Source: CAIWHR01 sp963713275 (lineage in GTDB: Bacteria; Pseudomonadota; Gammaproteobacteria; Burkholderiales; Casimicrobiaceae). From it: a DNA stretch of 64,000 nucleotides. A program made the position numbers and the translations under genes. The notes under the pieces were generated by a model. That model worked only from the letters and a program-made list of their open reading frames with translations. It was not told where the DNA came from and searched no databases. Position 1 is the stretch's first letter; every line of letters begins with the position of its first letter. Location: positions 14,113 to 78,112 of the forward strand of contig CAVQLG010000022.1 in assembly GCA_963713275.1 (NCBI GenBank), given 5' to 3'. Shown piece after piece: positions 41,897 through 50,667 of the stretch.

Positions 41897-42794
41897 GGGT
41901 GTTCAAGCGCATCCGATACAGCGAGGTCGATGCGGCCACGTACAGGGTATCGCGGTCCGCGCCGCCCCAGGTGCAGTTGCCGGTGCGCTCCGGGACGACG
42001 ATCTTGCCGAGCAGCGTGCCGTCGGCGGCATAGACGTGGACGCCATCCTCGGCGCTGACGTAGAGGCGCTCGGCCTCGTCGACGCGGAAGCCGTCGGGCA
42101 ACCCGGGCTCGACGACCGCGAACACGCGGCCGTTCCCGAGCCGGTTGCCGGGCAGCACGTCGAAGCAGCGCAGGTGGTGGAACCCCGCGGGGTCGTGCGA
42201 CGCCGACGTGTCGGTGACGTAGAGCCGGCGCTCGTCCGGCGAGAACGCGAGGCCGTTGGGTTTGGCGAACGAATCCTCGACGACGCGCAGTCCGCCGGTC
42301 GCGGGGTCGAAGCAGAAGACGTAGCAGCGGTCGTCGAGCTCGCTCGGCGCGGCGTAGCCCTCGCGGTCGCTCATGATCCCGTACGACGGATCCGTGAACC
42401 AGATGGTGCCGTCGGACTTGACGACGACGTCGTTGGGCGAGTTGAGCCTGCGACCCTGGTAGCGATCGACGAGGATCTCGACGCTGCCGTCGTCGCCGGT
42501 GCGCGAGACGCAGCGACGACCGTGCTCGCAGGTCACGATCCGGCCTTCGCGGTCGAGCGTGTTGCCGTTGGCGAAGTGCGACGGCGCGCGAAAGACCGTC
42601 ATGCCCGACGCGGCTGCGACCACGCGAGCATCCGGTTGTTCGGGATGTCGCTCCAGACGAGCGTCTGCCGGGCATCGAGCCAGACCGGGCCCTTCGCTCC
42701 AGATCGCGCCGGTGCAAAGGCGCTCGAGCGTCGAATCCGCCCGCACGACCGACTCGATCCGGGGATCGAACACCTCGATGTCGTCGACGCCCAT
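41871..42794 (-). CDS. SMP-30/gluconolactonase-family protein, compensating frameshifts
   Basis: About 307 residues. SMP-30 landmarks are LNSPNDVVVKSDGTIWFTDPSYGI, DDSFAKPNGLAFSPDERRLYVTDT and GNCTWGGADRDTLYVAA, with metal ligands Glu, Asn and Asp expected in GAIWSEGP, PNDV and PNGLAFSPD. Between about 42690 and 42602 the correct protein (VWLDARQTLVWSDIPNNRML) is in a shifted frame: one extra base near 42684-42692 and one missing near 42600-42612. Reading straight through gives an ORF with a wrong 29-residue patch. It would hydrolyse a sugar lactone. First gene after the promoter at 42.9 kb. Confidence 0.85.
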   Translation of the reverse strand: MGVDDIEVFDPRIESVVRADSTLERLCTGAIWSEGPGLARCPADARLERHPEQPDARVVAAASGMTVFRAPSHFANGNTLDREGRIVTCEHGRRCVSRTGDDGSVEILVDRYQGRRLNSPNDVVVKSDGTIWFTDPSYGIMSDREGYAAPSELDDRCYVFCFDPATGGLRVVEDSFAKPNGLAFSPDERRLYVTDTSASHDPAGFHHLRCFDVLPGNRLGNGRVFAVVEPGLPDGFRVDEAERLYVSAEDGVHVYAADGTLLGKIVVPERTGNCTWGGADRDTLYVAASTSLYRMRLNTHGATRPHA

Positions 42795-42893
42795 CCGACT
42801 CCCCTGCCGCACCGTCCTGCCGTCGCTCCTGCCGTTGCGTCGGGCCGCCCCGCCCGGTTTCCCAGTTCGAAGCCTAGCACACAACCGGCTAAC

Positions 42894-42922
42894 TGTATAC
42901 AAGAAATTAGTTTTGTGTTCAA
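42894..42922 (-). promoter_or_regulatory. Promoter of the leftward lactonase/transporter unit with overlapping operator-like site
   Basis: Read leftward: -35 TTGAAC (42917-42922), a 17-base spacer, -10 TATACA (42894-42899). The start codon of the SMP-30 gene is about 95 bases downstream. The -10 is inside TGTATACAAGAA (42894-42905), whose core TGTATACA is the kind of palindrome bound by GntR/FCD regulators. A related sequence (TTCTTGCATGTA in the opposite sense) lies ahead of the GntR gene at 50625-50636. Confidence 0.6.
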
Positions 42923-42991
42923 ATGCAGGTCATCGGCGGGTCTCGCTCGGAGACGTTCCCGCAGCGCCGCGGCCCGGACGGAATTCACGCG

Positions 42992-44221
42992 ATGCCGGCA
43001 CACCAACCGATCGTCCTGCTCGGCGCCCTCGACACCAAGGGCCCCGAGCTCGCGTACGTCTGCGGTCTCCTGCGCGCGCGGGGCTGGCCGGTGCGCGTGC
43101 TGCACATCGGCATCCGGGAGCCGGCGGCGCTTCCCCCCGCCCTCGCCGCCGCCGACGTTCGGCACGTCGCGCTCACGCCCGGGGAGCTCATGCCGCTGGG
43201 CAAGGTCGCCGCGATGAAGCGCATCGCTGCCCTCGCCGGACCCGAGCTCGCCGAATGGGTCGCGCGCGGCGAGGCCGCGGGCGTGCTGGCGCTGGGAGGC
43301 GGCGTGGGCACCTGGGTCGGCGCCGAGGCGATGCGCGCGCTGCCGTTCGGCTTCCCCAAGCTGATCGTCTCGACGCTGCCCTACGACATCCGTCCCCTGC
43401 TGCACGGCCGCGACATCGTCTTCTTCTCGTCGGTCGCCGACATCCTGGGCCTCAATCCCGAGCTTCGCGCCGTGCTCGGCAACGCGACCGCAGCCATCGA
43501 CGGCATGGCGCGGGCCTGGACACCCGTGAGCGGCGAGGCGATCGCGCGCACGATCGGCGCGACCGGGCTCGGGGTCACGACGGTGGCCTTGCTCGCCGCC
43601 CGCGACCTGATCGAGCAGGCCGGATTCGAGCTCGCGAGCTTTCACGCCAACGGCCTGGGCGGGGCCGCGTTCGAGGAGTGGATCGCGCTGGGAATGTTTC
43701 GCGGCGTGCTCGACCTTACGACCAGCGAGCTCACCAGCGAGATCTTCGGCGGCATCGCCACCGCCGGCCCCGAACGCCTCAAGACGGCCGGCCGGCTGGG
43801 GCTGCCGCAAGTCGTTTGCCCGGGCGGACTCGACTTCGTGAGCCGCGGACCGCTGTCCTGCCTCGACGCCGCGGATCGTGCGCGCGCGCACTACGCGCAC
43901 AGCCCGACGTTTACTCATGTGCGCATCGACGCCGCTGGCATGCGCGAGGTCGCGGCGGTCCTCGCGGCGCGGCTCAACGCCGCCGTCGGTCCGACGGTCC
44001 TCGTGCTCCCGCTGCAGGGCTTGTCCGCGGAGAACCGGCCAGGCGGCGTGCTGCACGATCCGGCCGCCGACAACGCGTTTCGCAGCGAGGTGGTGCGCCT
44101 GCTCGACCCGGTCGTCCGCGTCGTCGAGGTCGACGCGCACATCAACGCGCCGTCCTTTGTCCGGCGTGCCTGCGCCCTGCTGTTCGAGCAGCTCGGCGTG
44201 CCGATTCCCGATACCCCCTGA
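42992..44221 (+). CDS. Tm-1-like ATP-binding (UPF0261) protein
   Basis: 409 residues. Family features are PIVLLGALDTKGPELAYVCGLLRARG at the start, GVLALGGGVGTWVGAEAMRALP with its glycine-rich nucleotide-binding loop, STLPYDIRPLLHGRDIVFFSSVADILGLN and LPQVVCPGGLDFVSRGP. UPF0261 proteins resemble the N-terminal domain of the tomato Tm-1 virus-resistance protein, and their bacterial function is not established. I start at ATG 42992, beside the conserved opening; an ATG 69 bases upstream is possible. It heads the rightward arm of the catabolic locus, which suggests a metabolic role. Confidence 0.87.
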   Translation: MPAHQPIVLLGALDTKGPELAYVCGLLRARGWPVRVLHIGIREPAALPPALAAADVRHVALTPGELMPLGKVAAMKRIAALAGPELAEWVARGEAAGVLALGGGVGTWVGAEAMRALPFGFPKLIVSTLPYDIRPLLHGRDIVFFSSVADILGLNPELRAVLGNATAAIDGMARAWTPVSGEAIARTIGATGLGVTTVALLAARDLIEQAGFELASFHANGLGGAAFEEWIALGMFRGVLDLTTSELTSEIFGGIATAGPERLKTAGRLGLPQVVCPGGLDFVSRGPLSCLDAADRARAHYAHSPTFTHVRIDAAGMREVAAVLAARLNAAVGPTVLVLPLQGLSAENRPGGVLHDPAADNAFRSEVVRLLDPVVRVVEVDAHINAPSFVRRACALLFEQLGVPIPDTP

Positions 44222-44236
44222 AAGGAGAACTGTTCG

Positions 44237-45008
44237 ATGGGCCTCACCATTCATGCAATCAACACCGGCTGGATCGGCAGCTTCCAGAATCGCCTCACCA
44301 ACTGCCGCATGGACGGCGTCAAGGTGATGACCCCGTCGCTGTGCTGGCTCGTCACCGGCGGCGCGAAGAACGTGCTGGTCGACACCGGCATGTGCGACAC
44401 CGAGCGCGCCAACAAGTGGCACCACGCGGGCTCGAAGCAGGAGCAAGGCGAGGCGATCCACGAGCAGTTGCCGAAGTTCGGCTTGAAGCCCGCCGACATC
44501 GACATGATCATCTTCACCCACCTGCACTGGGACCACGTGCAGAACCTGCCGCAGTTCCCCGACGCTGAGCTCGTCTGCCACGAGAAGGAGTGGCAATTCG
44601 CGATGGCGCCGATACCGTCGTACTGGCACAGCTACGAGCACCCGATCATCGGCGCGATCCCGCCGTTCCAGGGCCGCGAGTTCCGGCTGCTGAAGGGCGA
44701 GGCCGAACACCCGATCCTGCCCGGGATCAGCGCGTTCTTCACGCCCGGACCACTCGCCGGGCAGCATGTCGGTCGCGGTCGAGACCGACGACGGCCCGTA
44801 CGTGATCGCGGGCGACGCCGTGATGACCTACGACAACCTGCGCGGAGATCCCGCCAAGCGGCAGAAGTTCCTGCCGATCGGTCGCTACACCGACATCTTC
44901 CAGGTGTTCGACAGCCTCGACCGGATCCTCGATCGCGCGGGCGGCGTGATGGAGCACGTGCTGCCCGGCCACGACGGCGGAATCGTGGGGGGAAGATGGC
45001 CGCGCTGA
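44237..45008 (+). CDS. Metallo-beta-lactamase-fold hydrolase (AHL-lactonase-like), one frameshift
   Basis: About 256 residues once repaired. The metal site HLHWDHVQN (HxHxDH) is intact. VLVDTGMCDTERANKW precedes it. Near 44750 one extra C in GGACCACTCG breaks the frame just before the second metal His; restored reading gives FFTPGHSPGSMSVAVETDDGP and GDAVMTYDNL, ending VLPGHDGGIVGG. It groups with N-acyl-homoserine-lactone-lactonase-like proteins, but in this locus another lactone or ester is more likely the substrate. A good AAAGGAG ribosome site lies ahead of the ATG. It overlaps the aldolase start by 13 bases. Confidence 0.87.
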
Positions 45009-45616
45009 GCACCTATGCGAGCGACAGCGTGACCGTCGCCGCGACCGCTGAGCTCATCGGCATCGCGCGCCGCGCGTTCGCGGGCCGGCTGCAGACCGGC
45101 ACCGGCGGCAACCTCAGCATCCGTGTCGCCGGCCGCAACGAGGTCGTGATCAAGCCCTCGGGCGTGGGCTTCGCCGAGTGCGACCACGACAACCTGCTGG
45201 TCGTCGACCTCGACGGCAACATCTTCAAGGGCGACGCCAAGCCGTCGAAGGACATGGCGTTCCACCTCGGGATCTACCGGGTGCGCGACGACGTCGGCGG
45301 CATCGTCCACGTCCACTCGCCGTGGGCCACCGGCTGGGCGGCGAGCGGGTACCCGCTCGCGCTGCCGACCGTGCACTCGCGCGACAAGCTCCAACGCATC
45401 CCGATCGTCCCGACCGGCGCCGGCGGCGGCGCGCAGCGGCCCGAGGACATCGTCGCCGAATTCCGCGACCCGGCGCTGCGCGCGGCGCTCTTGGCCGAGC
45501 ACGGTTCGGTCGGCGTCGGGCGGACGCTGCTCGCGGCGCTGCACGTGGCCGAGCTGATCGAGGAGAGCGCGCACATCGCCATCCTCGCGCGGCTCCTGAC
45601 GGCCGCGCCGGCCTAG
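44996..45616 (+). CDS. Class II aldolase/adducin-family protein
   Basis: 206 residues, similar in size to fuculose-1-phosphate aldolase. The phosphate-binding GTGGNLSIRV, the metal site IVHVHSPWATGWAASG (HxH) and the third His in LLAEHGSVGVG are present. Where family members usually carry a catalytic Glu (P-S-x-E) this protein has PSKDMAFH, so Asp may replace it. The aldol substrate is probably a phosphorylated sugar. The ATG has a GGGGGGAAG site directly upstream. It overlaps the end of the metallo-hydrolase gene. Confidence 0.87.
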   Translation: MAALSTYASDSVTVAATAELIGIARRAFAGRLQTGTGGNLSIRVAGRNEVVIKPSGVGFAECDHDNLLVVDLDGNIFKGDAKPSKDMAFHLGIYRVRDDVGGIVHVHSPWATGWAASGYPLALPTVHSRDKLQRIPIVPTGAGGGAQRPEDIVAEFRDPALRAALLAEHGSVGVGRTLLAALHVAELIEESAHIAILARLLTAAPA

Positions 45617-45639
45617 CGCGCCAACTCGGAAGCCCGGCC

Positions 45640-47128
45640 GTGGCCTCGGCGTACGTGCTCGGCATCGACCTCGGCACCTCCGGCGCGCGGGCGCTGGTGG
45701 TGGATCGCCACGGCGCGATCATCGCGAGCGCGTTCGCCGCGCTGCCGGCGCCGGCGGTCGTCGGCGACGGCGGGCGCGAGCAGGATGCCCTGCTTCTGGT
45801 GGCAGGCCGTACGCGCCGCCGTGCGCGAGGCGCTCGCGCGCCTTGGGACGGCCGGCGGCGAGCCAGGCCACGTCGCCGCGGCGAGCGTCGACGCCACCTC
45901 GGGCACGATCGTACCCGTCGATGCGGGCTGTATGCCGGTCGGGCCCGGGCTCATGTACAACGACGGCCGCGCCGTGGCGCAGGCCGTGCGCCTCAACGCC
46001 GCGGCCCGCGCGCTCGGCGAAGGCGAAGGCTGCAACGCGTCGTACGCGAGTGCCAAGATCCTGTGGTTGCGAGAGCACGATCCCGCTGCGGCACGGGCCG
46101 CGCGCTTCCTGCATCAGACCGACTTCATCAACGCGCGCCTGCTGGGCGCGATGCGCGCAGCGGACGTCGCCACCGACGAGTCGAGCGCGCTCAAGACCGG
46201 CTACGACGTCGTCGCGCGCCGCTGGGCCGGTGCGCTGGCCGACGCGGGCGTCGACGTCGGCCAGCTGCCCGCGGTCGTGCCCGGGGGCGCGACGCTGGGC
46301 CTGATCGACCCCGTGGTCGCGGCCGATACGGGGCTGCCCGCCGATTGCCGGATCGTCGCCGGCATGACCGACGGCACCGCGGCCGCGGTCGCATCGGGCG
46401 CGTCGGCGATCGGCGACGGCAACACGACGATCGGGACCACGCTGGTGTGGAAGCTCGTCGCGGCCCGGCCAGTCGTCGATCCGCAGGGTCGCCTCTATTG
46501 CCACCGCCATCCCGGCGGCGCGTTCCTGCCCGGTGGCGCCGGCAACGCTGGCGGCGAAGGCATCGCGCAGCAGGTGCTCGGCGCCGACCCCGCGCCGGGC
46601 GCCGCGCTCGACCGATTGGCCGGCGAACTCGCCGACGCGCCGCCTTCGGGGCTGCTCGCCTATCCGCTGCCCCGCCCCGGCGAGCGCTTCCCGTTCGTCG
46701 ACCGCGACTTCGCCGGATTCGTCGACCCCTGCGCCAGGACCGACGCGCAGCGCTACCGGGCAGCCCTCGAAGGCCTCGCGTGCATCGAGCGGTGGGGCTA
46801 TGAGGTCGCCGCCGGACTCGGCGCTCCGAACGACGGCCGCGTGTGGACCACCGGCGTGGGCGCCCGGCACGCGCGGTGGCTGCAGTTGCGCGCCGACTTC
46901 CTCGGCCGCCCGGTGTGCCGCGCGGCCCATCCCGAGTCAGGCTTCGGCGCCGCGCTGATCGCGGCGATGAATGTCTGGTTCGACGGCGACTGGGCGCGCG
47001 CTTCGCGCCTTTCCGGCGTCGGGCTCGCCTGCCTGCCCAACCCGGCCCACCGCGCCGCGTGCGACGAGCAGTACCGCGCGTTTCGCGCGGCGTGCGCCGC
47101 CCACCGTTCCCTGGAGAGCAATCGATGA
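45640..47128 (+). CDS. FGGY-family carbohydrate kinase, one frameshift
   Basis: About 495 residues after repair. The N-terminal phosphate-binding loop VLGIDLGTSGARALVVD and the repeat-domain motif RIVAGMTDGTAAAVASGA are clear; the FGGY-type C-terminal GGAGNAGGEG and TTGVGARHARWLQLRADFLG are also present. One extra base near 45781-45790 splits the frame between GGREQD and CFWWQAV. It would phosphorylate a sugar or polyol; the family resemblance is to ribulo-/sedoheptulokinases, but specificity is not safe. The GTG start at 45640 lies 24 bases after the aldolase stop. Its TGA overlaps the next ATG. Confidence 0.87.
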
Positions 47129-48516
47129 GCGAACATGCGGCCGTCAAGGAATGCGACATCCGCGGACCGTGGCCCGACGAGGTCGACGCCACGCTGTTCG
47201 ACCAGGCCGGACGCAACTTCGGCGCCACGGTCGCCGCCGCCCGCTTCGCCGGGCTCAACCCGGCGACGGTCGTGGTCGGCGGCGATGGCCGGGCGTCGAC
47301 CCCGGCGCTGCGCTCCGCGCTGCAGGACGGCCTCCTGGCCGAGGGCGTCGACGTGTTCGACGTCGCCGGTGCTGCGCCGACCCCGGCCCTATACTGGATG
47401 CGGCAGGTACTCGCGGCGCAGGCGATCGCGATCGTGACCGCGTCGCACAGCCCGCCGCACTGGAACGGGCTCAAGGTGATGAACGGGCCGCTGCCGCCCA
47501 CGCCGGCCGACGTGAAGGCGCTCGACGCCGCGCCGCCGCCCAGGCGCGCTGCCGGCCGGCGGCATCCGATCGGCGGCATTCTCGACGCCTACGTCGCCGC
47601 GCGCCTTGCGCCCTTCGCCGGTGCCGGGCTGTCCGGTCTGAAGCTCGTCGTCGATCCGGGCGGCGGCTGCATGTCCGGCGTCGCGTCGCGGGCGTTCCGC
47701 GAGCTCGGCACGATCGTCGACGCGCTGCACGACGAGCTCGACCCCGCGTTCCGGCAGCGCCACCCCGACTGCGCGGTACCCGGGCACCTGACCGAACTCG
47801 CCGTGCGCGTGCCGGCGGTCGGCGCGGCGATGGGGGTCGCCTTCGACGGCGACGGCGACCGGCTGGCGATCATCGACGACCGCGGTCGTTTCGTCCCCGC
47901 GGAGAAGGTCGCGATGCTGCTGGTCGACGGACCGGTATCGGTCAGGCCGGGCGAAGTCGTCGTGCTCGACATCAAGGCGTCGATGCAGCTCGAGCGCGCC
48001 GTCGTGCGCCGGGGCGGCCAAGCGGTCCGGATGAAGAGCGGACACGCGCACATGAAGCGCGCGGTGATCGAGCGCGGGGCGGTCCTGGGCTCGGAGGTTT
48101 CGGGCCACCTCTTCTTCGGCGCGCTCGCCGCCATCGACGATCCGCTGTTCGCGGCGCTCACGCTCGCGCGCTGGCTGGCCGGCGGCGGCGTGCCGTTGTC
48201 CGAGCGCGTCGACGCGCTACCCGCGTTCCACCTGTCGCCGGACCTGCGGCTCTCCCTTTCCGACGCCGAGATCGACGCGCTCCTGCAGTCGTTGCCCGGG
48301 CGCTTTCCCGACGCCGAAGCCCAGCGCATCGACGGCGTGCGCCTCGTCTGGCCCGAGGGCTGGCTGCTCGCGCGGCACTCGATCACCGAGGCCGCGTGCA
48401 CCCTGCGCTTCGAGGGCGAGGACGCAACCGCGCTGGCGGCGATTCGATCGCGCTTCGTCGCGGCGTACCCCGCGCTCGTCCCCGCGCTCGACGCGGCGGC
48501 TGCCGCGAAGGCCTGA
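47125..48516 (+). CDS. Phosphoglucomutase/phosphomannomutase-family protein
   Basis: 463 residues. Alpha-D-phosphohexomutase landmarks in order: CDIRGPWPDEVD near the start, active-site serine loop IVTASHSPPHWNGLK (TASHNP in most relatives), metal loop VAFDGDGDRLAIID and sugar-binding GSEVSGHLFF. A C-terminal phosphate-binding domain follows. It interconverts sugar-1- and sugar-6-phosphates. Its position, overlapping the kinase stop by four bases, suggests it processes the kinase product, which is unusual because such mutases normally serve polysaccharide synthesis. Substrate unknown. Confidence 0.9.
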   Translation: MSEHAAVKECDIRGPWPDEVDATLFDQAGRNFGATVAAARFAGLNPATVVVGGDGRASTPALRSALQDGLLAEGVDVFDVAGAAPTPALYWMRQVLAAQAIAIVTASHSPPHWNGLKVMNGPLPPTPADVKALDAAPPPRRAAGRRHPIGGILDAYVAARLAPFAGAGLSGLKLVVDPGGGCMSGVASRAFRELGTIVDALHDELDPAFRQRHPDCAVPGHLTELAVRVPAVGAAMGVAFDGDGDRLAIIDDRGRFVPAEKVAMLLVDGPVSVRPGEVVVLDIKASMQLERAVVRRGGQAVRMKSGHAHMKRAVIERGAVLGSEVSGHLFFGALAAIDDPLFAALTLARWLAGGGVPLSERVDALPAFHLSPDLRLSLSDAEIDALLQSLPGRFPDAEAQRIDGVRLVWPEGWLLARHSITEAACTLRFEGEDATALAAIRSRFVAAYPALVPALDAAAAAKA

Positions 48517-48557
48517 CGCTGCAAACGGCCGCGGGCGCCGCCCTGCGCCGCCGGCGC

Positions 48558-49319
48558 CTACGGGATCATCAGGCCGCCGTCGACGACGACGATGGAGCCG
48601 GTCATGTAGGCGGCGTGACCCGACGCGAGGAACGCGACGAGCGGACCGATCTCCTCCGCTTCGGCGATCCGGCGCAGCGGAATCGCCTTGGTGTAGCGGT
48701 CGAGCATGGCGGGATCGTCCAGCAGGTGGCGGATCAGTTCGGTGCGCACCCAGCCGGGCGCGACCGCGTTGACGGTGATGCCGTGCCGCGCCCACTCGAT
48801 CGCCGTCGCCTTGGTGAGGTGTGCGACCGCGGCCTTGCTGGCGTGATAGACCGCCTGGCCGGGAGCCGCCACGAACGCACCGACCGAGGCGATGTTGACG
48901 ACGCGCCCGAAGCGCTGGGCGATGAGATGGGGGCCGGCGGCCTGCGTGAACAGCACCATCGTCTTGACGTTGGTGTCCATCACGCGGTCGTACTCGTCCT
49001 CGGCCGTGTCGAGCAGCGTCTTGGGCAACTCCATCCCCGCGTTGTTGACGAGGATGTGCAGGCCGCCAAGCTCCGCGACGGTGCGGGCGACGACCTCGGC
49101 CGCGACCGCGGCGCGGGTCGCATCGCCCACGACGGCGAGCGCCTTCCGGCCGCGCTCGCGCACCGCTTGCGCCGTCGCCTCGACCTCCGCTGCGGTGCGG
49201 GCGGTGACGCAGACGGCGGCGCCGGCGTCGGCGAGACTTACCGCCACCGCGCGGCCGATGCCGCGGCCGGCACCGGTGACGATCGCCACCTTGCCGCTCA
49301 AATCGATGGATAGGGTCAT
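48558..49319 (-). CDS. Short-chain dehydrogenase/reductase
   Basis: 253 residues, classical SDR. The cofactor motif is VTGAGRGIGRAVA, with NNAG at ILVNNAGMELPK. The catalytic Ser-Tyr-Lys is in NIASVGAFVAAPGQAVYHASK, and the C-terminus is MTGSIVVVDGGLMIP. Arg after the strand beta-2 (VTARTAAEV) favours NADP, weakly. It is convergent with the mutase and 163 bases downstream of the second aldolase on the same strand. The pair parallels the fused aldolase-dehydrogenase enzymes of rhamnose-type pathways. Confidence 0.9.
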   Translation of the reverse strand: MTLSIDLSGKVAIVTGAGRGIGRAVAVSLADAGAAVCVTARTAAEVEATAQAVRERGRKALAVVGDATRAAVAAEVVARTVAELGGLHILVNNAGMELPKTLLDTAEDEYDRVMDTNVKTMVLFTQAAGPHLIAQRFGRVVNIASVGAFVAAPGQAVYHASKAAVAHLTKATAIEWARHGITVNAVAPGWVRTELIRHLLDDPAMLDRYTKAIPLRRIAEAEEIGPLVAFLASGHAAYMTGSIVVVDGGLMIP

Positions 49320-49482
49320 CGTGCGCTCCGTTTCCTCGGGTTGGATCGGTTGGGCCGCTGAAGGCGTGCGCCATCATCCCGGATCGCGCGCGCAACGTCG
49401 AGCCGCCGCGAATCCGCGCGGCGCGCCGACCGGCGCCCCGACCCGGAGTCGGGCGCGAGCGGCGTCGGCGCCCTCTGGCGGT

Positions 49483-50514
49483 TCAGCACGCCAAGCGCTG
49501 GCGGAACTTCTCCGCGTCCCAGTCGAGGAGTTCGCCGACCTCGGCGGTGGTCAGGACACGCAGGCTCGTCGCGGGCGGCACGCGCAGCAACACTTCGGCC
49601 TGGCAGCGCAGCATCTCGGTCGCGGCCCCCGGCGCCTGCCGCGCCACGAGCACGCCCGCGCCGCGCACCAGCAGGGCGGCCGGCGTCGCGCGATTGCGTG
49701 CACGGTAGGCCGCAATCGCCGCCGGGACCGTGTCGGCGTTGTCGACGACGCAGGCCTCCCCGCCCAGGAACACGACATGATCGGGGTACAGGACGCCGGC
49801 ACGCGCGTGCGCGAGGCAGTCCGGGTCGGTGGCGAGCGCGTGAACGATCGGGTCGGCGACGATCCGGAAATCCCCGCTCCTCGCAACTGCGTCGAGCTTT
49901 GCCGTATCGGGCGCCGGCGCCGTCCGCGGCACGGCAGCCAGCCGCCGCTCGACGTCGCGCACGAGCGCCTCCCCGGCCGCGACATCGGCAGCGCCGACGA
50001 CGATGCCGTGGTTCGCGAGCGCGAGCACGGCAGCGCCCGCCGCTGCCGGAGCGCGCACGGCGCGGGTGAGCGGCAGGCCTGGCCGGTGGTAAGGAATCCA
50101 CACCCAGGGCAGGCCGGAAAGGCGCTCCGCGACCCGCGCCTCACCGTCGCTGCGCACTTCCCACGCCAGGGCGTTGACCGAGTGCAGGTGCAAGACGATG
50201 CGGTGGGGCAGCAGCGCGTGCAGCGTCGTTTCGATCGAGGGCCGCAGGGGCGTGACGCCGAGCACGCGCCCGGCGGTCGGATCGGCCTCCTCGCGCGCGA
50301 TGCCGGAACGCACCCCCTCCAGGTCGACGGGAACGAAGATGTCGCTTGCGAGGGCGTCGCGCAGCATCTTTCCCGACGCCTTGATCCACAGCGCGCCGTC
50401 GCGCTTTGCCGACGTGTTGCCGCCGGCGGCCTGCACCAGCAGCGGTTCGGCACCGAGCCGTGCCGACAGCGCGACGAACGACCGGAACTCGGAATCGTGG
50501 GGAATCTCAGGCAT
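49483..50514 (-). CDS. Class II aldolase-family protein, similar to the aldolase half of bifunctional aldolase/dehydrogenases
   Basis: 343 residues, longer than simple class II aldolases. Substrate loop LLVQAAGGNTSAK and WIKASGKMLRDA, catalytic-type Glu in PSIETTLHALLPHRIVLHLHS with the HxH metal pair, and the third His in ALANHGIVVG are present. The extra C-terminal region (VADPIVHALATDPDCLAHARAG onward) resembles the aldolase half of large bifunctional sugar-phosphate aldolase/dehydrogenases. The ATG at 50514 has GAGGAGCG upstream. It is divergent from the GntR gene, whose product may control it. Confidence 0.85.
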   Translation of the reverse strand: MPEIPHDSEFRSFVALSARLGAEPLLVQAAGGNTSAKRDGALWIKASGKMLRDALASDIFVPVDLEGVRSGIAREEADPTAGRVLGVTPLRPSIETTLHALLPHRIVLHLHSVNALAWEVRSDGEARVAERLSGLPWVWIPYHRPGLPLTRAVRAPAAAGAAVLALANHGIVVGAADVAAGEALVRDVERRLAAVPRTAPAPDTAKLDAVARSGDFRIVADPIVHALATDPDCLAHARAGVLYPDHVVFLGGEACVVDNADTVPAAIAAYRARNRATPAALLVRGAGVLVARQAPGAATEMLRCQAEVLLRVPPATSLRVLTTAEVGELLDWDAEKFRQRLAC

Positions 50515-50624
50515 TGCGCGCTCCTCGGGAGGGACGACCGCAGCCCCACACCATCGGACGTCCTGTGGCGCGCCCGCCGGCATCCCGTGCATGCCGCAAC
50601 CGACTCAGGCGTAGGTTCACGACA

Positions 50625-50636
50625 TTCTTGCATGTA
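50625..50636 (+). promoter_or_regulatory. Operator-like sequence before the GntR gene
   Basis: TTCTTGCATGTA here resembles TTCTTGTATACA, the leftward-strand sequence over the -10 at 42894-42905 (10 of 12 positions). It lies in the 153-base divergent gap between the second aldolase and the GntR gene. A shared GntR site is plausible but rests on two instances. Confidence 0.35.
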
Positions 50637-50667
50637 AAATGGGCAAATTGTATGGACGGGACGCGTC

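Noticed and set aside
44237..45616. Single 459-residue fusion of metallo-hydrolase and aldolase
   Set aside because: The continuous frame arises only because an extra base near 44750 moves the hydrolase frame into that of the aldolase; the intervening 80 residues are nonsense.
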